A stretch of DNA of 64,000 nucleotides, from positions 56,970,491 through 57,034,490 of the forward strand of contig CM031857.1 of the NCBI GenBank assembly GCA_018697195.1, written 5' to 3'. This DNA comes from Certhia americana (taxonomy: Eukaryota; Chordata; Aves; Passeriformes; Certhiidae). The position numbers were made by a program, and so were the translations under genes. Each line of letters starts with the position of its first letter. Position 1 is the stretch's first letter. This document shows positions 38,985 to 50,100 of the stretch, in pieces. Below the pieces are notes generated by a model. That model was not told where the DNA came from and did not search any database. It saw nothing but the letters and a program-made list of their open reading frames with translations.

Positions 38985-39420
38985 TGGGCTGCAACCGGGG
39001 AGCACAGGTGGGGAGCAGCAAAAGGCAAGAGAGCGTGCTCGAAGGGTACAGAAAGCCAAAGGGCACAAGCCTGGGGTCACCGTGACACCCAAGCACCGTC
39101 CTGAAACACCCTGTGGTTTCCTTGCTCCTGCCCAAGGAGGCGACTGGAGCTTCCCACCCTGCCTGACACGGTGGGAGTCGGCAGGCAATGCGCTGGCAGT
39201 GGTGAGGATGAGGAGTGCACTTCTCCTGCAGCTTGTTTCGGCACCTCTGCTTCCGAGCACGGAGTTCCCCATGGCTCATCCTGTGACATCCCATCCAGGT
39301 TTAATGCTTAGTGTCCGGGCTGCGGTCCCAGCACCTCCCACCTGGCCAAGCAGTGCCGTGCCCCAAGCTCCAGGGCTGAAGCGAACTGCTGTGCTTGCAC
39401 AATGGGATGCAGAGTCCCAA
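38985..39420. promoter_or_regulatory. Weak orphan CpG patch
   Basis: About 16 CpG dinucleotides by eye in roughly 430 bp, against very few in the surrounding intergenic DNA. Open frames on both strands (38826-39294 minus and 39082-39561 plus) reflect the GC content and show no known protein. It could be a promoter of an unannotated noncoding transcript or a decayed CpG island. There is no direct evidence of transcription. Confidence 0.3.
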
Positions 39421-42400
39421 ACACAGGAACCCTGCCCAGCTGGGTGTTTCTGCCCCTGCTCTTCCAGCCCCACCAGCTGTTACACTTCAAGGCCACTTAT
39501 AGGCAGGTCTATTTTGACACCTACACTTTTCTTTAGTCAGTGGATTAAGAAGCCCAAGTGAAAAACCTGCTTAACTGTAGTGTTTTACAATATTTGCTGT
39601 AGCAGAGAACCATCATTAGGGGATAACTCAGCCTCCCCCTCCTTTCTGTAATGGCTACTGAAGGAGGCAAGGACAACTTCCTAACCTCAATGGTTTACAT
39701 AACTGCTTATTTCAGGCTAAATTGGTTCTGACCTGATTTGATAAGAGGAGCAAGATTTAATTTTTTTTTTATGTGAAGACTATATATGTACTATAATACA
39801 TTAATTGTTTGGGGTTCTTTTAAGACAAGGGCAACAATTTTAATTAAAACTAATGATCTGAAATACATTATCGACAGAACCAAAGGATGGCAATCTGTGT
39901 TGCAGCCATCAGCTATGGAGAAGGCAACATGCACCTCCAGTCTGAAGCCTATTTAAGCATCCTTGGGCCTCCCAGAGAAGATGGTGAGCTCTGATGCCTT
40001 GGGAGAATGGAGGCACATGCCTCCAGTGCATAGCTTTAAAAAGCTAAACTAATAAATATTTTAGCTTTCTAAAAACAGGTGTGAAAGAGCAAAAGCAACA
40101 AAAGCACTGGGGTGCCTTTGTAAATACTGACCTATTTTAATCCCACAGGTCCATCTACAGTGTTTGACTGATAGCTCTTTAAACCTTAAGAAAGAAAAGA
40201 ACCTTGAAAAGATCTGGTTTACAAATCTGATTTACAGTTTAGAATCTAAACTGATGAGATGTAGCAGCCAGGATCATCTTACATTATTGTGAAGTTATCT
40301 AGAGAGCTAGAGCTGTCAGCCAGGCTGCAGAAAAATCAGTAATTTAGCAAGTAACATAGAAAACAGATTTCCCCATTGAGAATATGGATTTCATGCTGTC
40401 AGTATGCAGAGCTGGATTTAGTTCAAAAACTTGCTGCAGTCATATTGGCTTTGCTTCCAAACATTGCAACTTTGGAAGTTTTTCTCCAACAGTCAGCAGA
40501 TGTCATGTCTAGAACCTTCAGACAAATTAAATCTCCCATGATGAGTTCCAGTGGTGCAAATGCCACCCATATGGTCAGCTGGGTACACCTTGAGCCATCT
40601 GAGATGAGCTCCAGAGGAGACCCATGCAGGGTGGACCTTTCCCACTAGTGAATTCCTAATGTTTCCCAGCAGGCAGAGACTTCCTGTGTCAGTTTTTGTT
40701 TGGTTTGTTTGGGGTTTTTTTTGCAAGCATCCACTACTGAAACCAAGTCCTAAATGAATCTGTGAAGCTCTGAACATGGATTCTCCTGCCCGCTTTGACC
40801 CTTCAGATTAGACAAAGCTGCTGGAAATCATGTACCCAGCATGTATCCAAAAGCCCATAACAGTAACAAAGGAGGGGAGAAGGAGCCAGCAGGGATTGAG
40901 TTCAATCCTTACAAGTTCCATCCCTGCCAATGCACCTGCTTTCCTCCCTCCTAAAAACTCACTTGGCTGTCAGTGCATCAGTAGTGGCTACACAACCCAG
41001 GAGAAACATAAATCCCTCCTTTGTCTGGGCTCTCTCCCTTATTAAGGTTACTGAGCATAATGTGTTACCTGGTATCAGCCTGTGCCAAGGACACACAGAA
41101 TCAACATCAAACCTAAGATAAGATACAGTAGCTCAAGCCTTGGTGTTGGAGGTTTAAACTAATCCATTTAACCTTGAATTTGCAGCAGGTAAAGAGCACA
41201 TGTGCAAGTAATTGTTTCACCTCACCTTCCACAGGTTAAGCTGCGGCAACACACCTGCTTCGTCTAAGCTACTCGTTTCCATTTCTGGGTGCATGGTGTT
41301 GGCACAACAGTGCTGAGACTTCTGAATTCAAATTCAGCATTTCAGAATGAGAGAGAGGTCAAAAGAGGGATTGAAAAATCAGCCAGGCCCATAAGGACAG
41401 CACAGTTTCCAGCAATGTTCCTTGGGGATAAAGTATGACAGAACTTTTTCCAGCAATGCATTTTTCAGTGCCATATGTAATCAGATGATGAACCTAAGTC
41501 ATAAGCATCCTCCAGTGAAATGACATCTGCATCAGTGCCTTCCTTCTGACACATTGAAAATTGAACATAAACTGGCAGGAATTCAGATACACAGCTCCAC
41601 AGAAGATACTCCCAGATTTGCAGCTGATGATCTCCAGATCTGCTGTATTAGCAAGAAGTCTCCACCTGTTCATGCATAAACAAGATTTAAAAAACCCAAA
41701 CAGATGGTGACTTAATCCCCAACTCCATCACCACTGACGTTAGACAAAATGAGGAACATGCCTCATTAAAACCTTTGCTTATACTGGAAAAACCTTCAAA
41801 ATTGGGTGTCTGTAAGGACAAAGTATTACCATTCCAAAGAACTGCACTCATGTGGTGATTTTAACCTGTAAAGGGAGACATCTGCCTTTAAATACTGATT
41901 ACAGGCACAGAGTATTCAACAGGATCAAGCAACCACTGAACATGCAGAAGTAAAGTGGAAAACTCACATCTCAAACAATCCAACCTGAGGAACAGAGGAG
42001 CAAATAGCTGTCCATCTCCCACCACCTTAGGATCACTTGAAGTGGCCATCTCCTTGTTCGCACTATCAACTAGCATTAAAATATAGAAAAGCAGCCAAAA
42101 CTGCTGCTGCTGTTCCAGCAGGTTTAAAAACATGCCTTATGCTAAGGATGTCTCTTAAAAGGGAAGCACAAGCTTGTCCCTGCTGTCCTGGTTCCCCTTC
42201 CCTCAGCTCCTGCTGAAAGGCACAGTGTGTCTACGTTTAACAGAAGTCCTACACCAACCAAAGGAATCCCTTCACATCTGGGACTGGGGAGGAGGGGCAG
42301 ACACCCCTCTCAAGTTCCACAGAGGCAAAAAAGGAATAATTGCTCCAATATGTTTACAGCATAGTAGCAGTGAATTTTACGCTGTTAATAAGGGGGTTCC

Positions 42401-43489
42401 TGTCATGCAGGAGCCTCTGAGGAGGACATCACTGTCTCAAACCTGAATCAGAACTATTCCTTCACAGATCTGAAAGTTAACCTACTGCAAGCCTGAAACT
42501 TTGCCCTCCTAAATCATTTTACTCCCTTTCTATTCTAAGGGACAATTTACCAATAGAATCTGCTGTAGGAAATGCTGAAAGGAATGTTTCCTATTCAGGA
42601 ACACACTCCACCACACATTGCTTCACTTTAGATCACCCTTCTGCCTGAAAAAAGGAAAAAACCAAGAACCTCAAGACTCCTCGATAAAAATGTATGCAGT
42701 TCATATTTTTTTTATTCTGTCTAATGAATAAAACTGGGGGGAAAAGTATCATATGGTGTTTAATAAAATCCAAATGTTTTGATCAACTTTTAGGAAATCT
42801 AAAATCCAGGGAGATGGATCTGCACCCTCCTAATGATGTTCCTATTAGGAAATACACAGTAGGTATTCCCAAGCCGCAGAAGGCAGGTCCAAATCTGTCC
42901 TTTAAGGTCCCCTGAGTAGGTAGCTGTGTCACAGTACACACACTCCAGACACACTCAAAGATAACACATCAAGGGGGCACAATAACTGAACCATTCAAGC
43001 CACTGCTCACGAGAGCTTTGGTCAAAATTTGGTCAAACCAGCCCAACCCCAGCTCTCTTGGTCTGAACAGACTGGAGAGCACAGCTCAGACAGCAGAGCC
43101 GGGCATAATGCCTGCAGCAGCTGGAGGAGAGCTCCCATGATGACATTCCCAGTGCCTAATGCATATGGAAAGAATCAGGTTCCTTGTAAAAGTGCAGGTT
43201 CACCTTCCCTCTTTCAGCACCACACTGATGGCCAGGAAGTCTTTTCAGAGTGGTTAACTGTTCCAGACACAGGGTGTTAGAAACACCCAGACACAAGTAG
43301 TTTCTCAGTGGTACAGGACCTCCACACTTTTAAACTGATGGGCCTAAATGCCTGTCCTTCCAAATAGTGAGTGTTTCATGTCAAATGGTCTGAGAGTTTA
43401 AAACCAGCTTTTACACGGGGTTTAAGAGAGGTGTTAGTGTTCAAATATCTAGTAAGTCAGTGTTTTTTCATTTGTATTAAGACAAATCT
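39421..43489. other. Intergenic, RGCC downstream flank
   Basis: No coding exon, RNA gene or recognised mobile element. It separates the RGCC poly(A) region from the rest of the intergenic space. Confidence 0.55.
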
Positions 43490-44096
43490 GAAGTAACAGT
43501 TTGACCAAATTTATTATTTTCCTGATTGTATTAATTTTACATAGTACAAAGTTCTCTTATTTAAGCAACCACATTAAACTAGCATAACAAAATTGCCTAA
43601 CAGGAAATATACCATTATCAAGATATTTTAAAGCATGTTGTTTTCAATAAGAGTTAAATTTGTACTTATATTTCAGAGTTTGCATGTTTATAGGAAGCTT
43701 CCAGACATCTGGATTCCAGTTCAGGATTTATTTGCATACAAAAATATATTATATTGGAAAAAAAGCATTAAGGTTTTCAACTATATAAAATTTCAAATAT
43801 ATTTGCATAAAAGCAACTTTAAATTAAAATTAAAGCTATATTTTAAAGCAAAATACAGCTCTAACATTTAAGTTATCTTATTCCATCTGCTGCAAAGTTA
43901 AAAAAAAAAAAAGAAAAGAAAAACCAAACCCCAAAACCAACATCGCCAGTTAAATACTTGTAGGAGTTCACAAAGATTATATTCTGAGGGTAACTTGGGG
44001 AGCGAAGTTATCAGACAAGGGCAGCAACTCCCACTGATTGATGTCACTTATCCTTCAGAGGACATTCACATGCAAGCACAATGCTGGAAATTCATT
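43490..44096 (-). terminator. RGCC: RGCC 3'UTR with poly(A) signals
   Basis: An AT-rich 3'UTR with two AATAAA hexamers on the minus strand, at 43732-43727 and 43515-43510. The distal one gives a 3'UTR of about 600 nt. Several ATTTA-type elements occur, consistent with an unstable, inducible mRNA. Cleavage sites are inferred. Confidence 0.65.
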
Positions 44097-44104
44097 TCAC
44101 ATAC
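44097..44104 (-). CDS. RGCC: RGCC exon 5 coding end (8 nt: Ser remainder, Met, stop)
   Basis: The acceptor is a pyrimidine-rich tract ending TTCTCAG at 44105. The exon opens GTATGTGA, completing Ser and giving Met and TGA (44099-44097). The resulting LASM terminus matches mammalian RGCC exactly. The rest of the exon is 3'UTR. Confidence 0.9.
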
Positions 44105-47100
44105 CTGAGAATACAGAACAAGAAAGATCATTAAGCTCCTTTATTAAATAAGATTGCATGTTGTTGACATATCAGACACTTGCCTATGCCCAGGTTGCTA
44201 GACTGCCTGACAAGACAAATTATGTCTTTTTTTAAGTTAACATGCAAGCTGAAATGCTGGGGTATGAAAAAGTCAAGGCAAGTTACTGTTCTAACAAGTG
44301 CATTAGGCTTTAAAATGTATTTGTATAAAGTTCTGTGGAACCTCAAGCATATACGTACAACTCCTCAAAAATGTGATGATAAGTACCAGATGGAAGTTGG
44401 ACTTCTTCCTCACTGTACAGTGATACTGTACAAATTACACTCAGCTGAGACCACTGGAGATTTGTCTAGTTGGGATTTAAAAAAAAAAAAAAAAAAACTA
44501 AAACCACACACACACAAAAAACCAAACCAAAACAAAAAACAAAAAACAAAACCAAAACAAAACAAAGAAAGAAAAAACCCCACAAAACCACTAGAGCAGG
44601 TGGTAGTTCCTGCCTTCACCTTTGATGTACTTTGCAAGGGAAAAATGAAACCTACTTACTACAGGCAGCCCCTTTAGAGTAGCAACATGGCTGTGCAAGA
44701 CACAGCAATCCAAATATTTACTGGTTTGGGCTTTCATTGTCCTACGCAAACCTTCAAAAACTTGGATTCTTTTCAGAAGGGTGGTAAATTAAATTTCAGA
44801 GCTAAAGACGGAGTTAACTCAAGCTTACATCCACGACAGAAGACAGGAAACTAGAAAATGTATTATGAGGAGTGAAACCAGGATTAAGATACAAGCAAGA
44901 CAGCAGGGAAGCAGAAAGCTTATAAGGGCAGCTGTCTTGAATTAAGTCCATACCGTCAAGAAATACAGGGAAGGGAAAATACCTAATGAATACACAAAAC
45001 TCTCAGTTCATAGTTTGAGAGGACTTTGTTTATGCTGCTGTTTAGGTCTAGTCCTACAGCTTGTTGGTTTGGGCTCTATAACCTAGTTCCACACAAAAAA
45101 ACCTCCAACCTGAAACACAAAAGAAATTGTTATGTCCACAACAGAAGAGGAAGAAGCAAAGGGAATAGGGAGAGTACATGGTTGGCAATAGGTGGCCAGT
45201 TTCTTCATTGTTTTTTCTTTAAAAATCATAATGAAGAATTCATTACTGCGGCTGAAATAGTATTTCTAGCTAATGGCAGAAAAACTGATCCAAATTCCTT
45301 CCATTCCTGGCAAAGACAAGGACAAACAGGATTTTGACATTTAGTTGAAGTCAACAGATACAGATAGCTGCTCCTTAATTCTTTCATAAAGCAAAATCTA
45401 GAACAAAAAGGTTTTTCCTCACCTAAGGATACTCCTCCAGTTACTTAGCTTTATAATGAAGAGATAGATCACCAATTTTTAAACTGAGTTTTGAGTATTT
45501 AAGAAACTTGTTTATTTATCGATCCACTGTCAAGGAGGGGTAAATTGCAGCTGACTCAGATGGAACTAGGGATTCATTGAGTTCTATCTTTGTCACACAG
45601 GCTAAACTGCATGCCTTGAAAATTCATGTTCAGTCTGAATTTAGTCCACTTTACCTTCTTATCCAGATAATGATCCACAGGACTACCAAACTAATAGGAA
45701 GCCACATTATATAAACTATTTCTCCTTTTTCCTTCCCTCTCTCCCTATACGTTTTCATTCAGCACTCTTTGTAACAAGTACAAAATGAGACGCAAGCAGC
45801 TAATAAAAATCTACTTACTTGCTAGTGTTCTGTCAAGATCGGCAATGAAGTCCTCCAGTTCTTTTGTGTCCCCAAGCTTTGCTGCAAAATAAGGGTCAAT
45901 GCTACTTAGACATGACATGTTTCTCTGGCTAGAACAAACACACCAGCCTCCAAATAATTTTCAGGGGTACCAAACATGCTGTGGATTATCATCAGCACAG
46001 TTCAATAGAGTTGCTGCAATGTCCAAAAGCACTTAGAGAACATGGGGGACTGAACTGAAATTCTAGCTTTTATAGTTTTCTATCTGACAGCGGCAACACA
46101 AAGCAATACTTTATGTAGTCTCCTTAAAGAGAAGGGGTTGCAGTGAAGAATAAGACACATATCAACTAAGACACATATCAACTAATCCATGTCTTTGCTA
46201 CTGTGGCCTTCTTTCCTGTTTCATCTTTTCAGATGCTGCAAGCATGGCCCTAATCAATTCCAATGAGTTCCCAGTCCTACTCAAATCTCAGCCCTTCAAA
46301 ATCATGTCAGTATCACAGGTTTGCTGTGCTGCCAGATCCTTTGATCTTGGTCCATACATTATAAATTTGGATCCAAACATCCTCCAAATTTTCCACTCCT
46401 GGCAACACCACTGGCAACACCACTGGTTCCATTCAATCTGGTTTTTATTGCAGGTTGCTTCCTTATCTCATTTCTGTGGTCTTTCCCAAGCCAGTTCCAA
46501 GTCTTTCTGTCTTCTCATCAGGAAGAGCATCTTGTCCTTTAGTGTAATTCTTTGCCAAACATTCCTGCCAGTTTAGCTAAGCTCTTTTTTGGCTCCTTCA
46601 TAGAAACTGTTACTCATTATTTCTCCCTAATAGCCCAATAACTGAAAAGAAAGCATTTATCTTGTTTTTTGTGACTGGTCACTGTGGAAAAGATATGAAA
46701 GGGGAAAGGCTACTGATCATGCACCTGAGGAGAGCAGCTGTAACAAGAGCACCATGTAGTACCATATAGTACATATGTACCTATGTAGTGCATACATGTA
46801 CATATGTTCACTTATTGATGTGTCTGCTCCAGAGTTAATCCAATAAACCTGAATGAAACACTGTCCTGGGAAGTCAGATCAGCTGCAAGACAGAAGACTC
46901 TTTGAACAGCAGAGCTTCAAAGGAGCAAGGAATTGCTAATCTATGGCTTGTATAAGCCGTTGTAATGTCCACATGGATCTGAGCAGTTGTGTTAACTTAA
47001 ATGGCAGCATATGGCTTCAGAGGAGTGCCTCGACCCCTGCATTCAAGGTAAGCATTTTTATAGACAAATGGGACACTTAAGCCACTTAGTTGCTTCAGTA

Positions 47101-50100
47101 AAGAAGCAACATAAGTTAATAATTATTCCTTATCAGCCAGAAAACTATAATATTTTTATCTTGGTGTTTCAAACCCAAAGAGTTGCCAAGCCAGCTGTAA
47201 AGTGCAGATACAGAATGCTACTGCCATTTAGAATTAGGACAACAATACTTGGATCTGTAGTGTGCTCAACAGTAATCCTTATTTTTGTTGTCATTAAAAA
47301 AAATCCAAAATACCAAAACCAACAACAAAACCACCCTGGAAAATAACACCACAAAAAAAAAAAAAAAAAAACGTCCATGAAAGCATGTGACTCCTGGCTC
47401 CCAGCAAGAAGACCATATAATAGAGGATTAGGAAGAAATGCCAACAGCTAAAATTCAGATACCTTTACAAGGAGTTACTGAAGGGGATGGCAAGCTTGGA
47501 GTAGAAGCAGTCGAAGAGTTGAGCTTTTCATCACTGAGACTGAAACTATTTCTGTAGAGGGAATCTGCACCTGTAAAAAAGTAACATCATAAGGTAAATT
47601 TGACACCTTTTGCAAGTTTGAAATATAATTGAAATCCAAAATGCATCCTTTCTTATAGAGACTTCAAAGTCTGTAGAACTCAAATTTAAGCCTTCAAAAC
47701 CAGAGAAATGAATAAATTGACCCTTTATTGTGAGAAGGCTGCTGCTCCCACTGCTACTGTTAAAAAGAGAACAGCCCTAGACTCAATCCTCATCCCCAAA
47801 AAGGAAAGTGTTAGCTTTCCCTGAAGTCAGCACCATTTGAAAAATTAAAGAGAAATCACAATTATCCCTCATCAGCAAAATTAGACCTGGTAGGACCTGC
47901 CTAATTCACAATATTCTGAGAAAACCTGTTACCTAATTTTTTCAAATTACCAAAAAAACCTGAATAAAGAGCTCCAGGAAAAGGACAGCCCTCCAGAATA
48001 AAGAATTCACTTAGTGATGTCCTTTATCCCCAAAATAAGTGCACCCCTTTCTCCATACCTTACTCTGCTGCTTTAGGTATGGCATTTTTAGTTCTTTTAT
48101 TCTGTGACTCTCTGGAGTTCATGAAGCAGTACACTGATACACAAGATATCCTGCAACCTTATCTTAGATGATCTTTCAAAGAAAGCTTTATATGCCCTGG
48201 AAAGGAACAGAAAAGGCCCCAATACCATTTTGACGTTCTTGTATTTTAGAGGAGGCCTTAAGCTCAAAAAGCATCAAAAAGTATCTTTACGTACAGGGCA
48301 CCGCAAGTGTTAGTCCTGGCTCCACTGGAAGGAGCCATTGTCATCCTGCTAGTGACACTAAAACTGCTAGCCCTGCAGTTTCAAGCCAATGACCTGAAAA
48401 CTGTAGTCCTACAAAAAGACACCACTGTGATACAAACATGCCTATGGTCTCCATTTACTTGGCACATTGCCTAGGACAGCAACATATGTCTTAATATATG
48501 GGGTGGTGACTACCACTGCTTGCCACTGAGGCCAGCAATTCTGCTCCCTGCAGCACACACAGCACTGGTCCCTGGAGCCACAGCCTGGGAGGTGGCAACA
48601 CTGCAGCACCAAATCCATTCAATAAATAATTGTCAGGCTTCCTTGGATGCCAGTCCCATTTGCTGTGCCAGGAGAGGACTGCTTTAGCTAAATTAAGGGT
48701 GTCTTGATGAATTGGCAAAAGGGGGCAGGACCACAGCTTGCCTGGCCAAGATCTGCACATCTACACCTCCGCTAAACATCTAGATGTCTCCAGAGAGCAG
48801 ACACTGAGACCATCCTCTTGCAGACTACTCCTCTGCCTCAAGTTCAGCCATCTTTGGGAAGAAGAGTGTGTCTCCACACCCCAAATCCTCTAGCCTGCTA
48901 CCCTTTCCAGCACAAAAGCACCTTCCACAGGAGCATACAGGCACAGTGACTCTCGGGGTTATAAAAAATATTTTTGTGTGTTTTTCTCTGCCGGCTGTTT
49001 TCCGTGACCCGAGAATGCAAACAGAGTCTTTTTTCCCCAGCCCTGAGATTGAAGGAAAGTCCGTGAGTCATCTCTTCTGTTGTTCTCATTCATTGTTTAT
49101 TCTTTCTTATCAATACATTCTGTTCCTGACCATCAGAGCTCTTCACTGCAGGTCAGTTCATGGCACAAAACCCCGAAAACCCCCACACACAGGGTGCTGT
49201 GTACATTTATACTACAATCCATGTAATCAGTATTTATAATACTGCTCCAATAACTATTATCCATGTTACAAAGTTAGACTCTATTCTAAACCAACCATAT
49301 CGTGCCACCTCACTGCAGAACATGGAGGCAGATGAGGAAGAAGGAGAAACCAAAAAGCCACGTGGACTTCTCCATCTTGTCTTCACCTTCTTACCATCCT
49401 AAAAACCCCCATATATCTAAAATTCTCACCCTGTGATAAAACTACACACTATTCTACTATCTAATACACTCTTGAAAACTCTGTTTCGTTCCAGAGCCTA
49501 AAAGCCCTTTTTCCATGGACAAAGGTTAAAAACCTGTTTGTCAGAGATCTTAAAATCCCTTAAACATGCAAAGAAAGATTTCTCATAAATCCAGACTCCA
49601 ACAAGTGACAAGTCAGACCAGATGACTGCACCTACAAAGCCTCTCAGACCTTTCCTCAGCCATAAAAGCTGCTTTGTTTGTTCAGTGCCAGCTTCCAAGC
49701 TCACCTGTTACAATACACACTGAAAAGGCTTGGGAGAAAGCTTCAGCCTGGAATACTTTTCTCTTCCCCGTGCATTTTAGCCCACAATTGTGCTGTTTCT
49801 TTCAGTTTCCTCTGACACCATCTCGGGTCCTGCTTTGGCAAACACACATGACTCACAGCACCACCAAACACAAGTGATGATGTGACTGACATCTGTGACC
49901 TGGGGCCATTGCCACCTGGTCAGCCACCACGTGATATTTCTTGTTTGTAGAGATGGATTTATATGCTCCTTCAAACTACCTGCTAATTGCAATTGCTTTG
50001 TCTTCACCCTTAAGAGTAGCTGCTCTCTGTAAACTTTAGCAGATCAAAACCAAGCTACTTGAAACTTCAAATACAAGAAAGACTTCATGAACACAGTGCA

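Larger units (their letters stand above)
45882..47462 (-). other. RGCC: RGCC intron 3
   Basis: A 1.58 kb phase-1 intron. It holds two small tandem duplications (46151-46185 and 46399-46426), a palindrome-rich patch near 46755-46806 and a 19-A run at 47353-47371. No gene was seen. Confidence 0.9.

Noticed and set aside
39082..39561. 159-codon plus-strand open frame with an overlapping minus-strand frame
   Set aside because: Overlapping open frames on both strands reflect the local GC-rich patch. No known domain was seen.
44180..44677. 165-codon plus-strand open frame
   Set aside because: Half of it is a Lys/Pro/Asn-rich translation of the A-rich repeat, antisense to RGCC intron 4.
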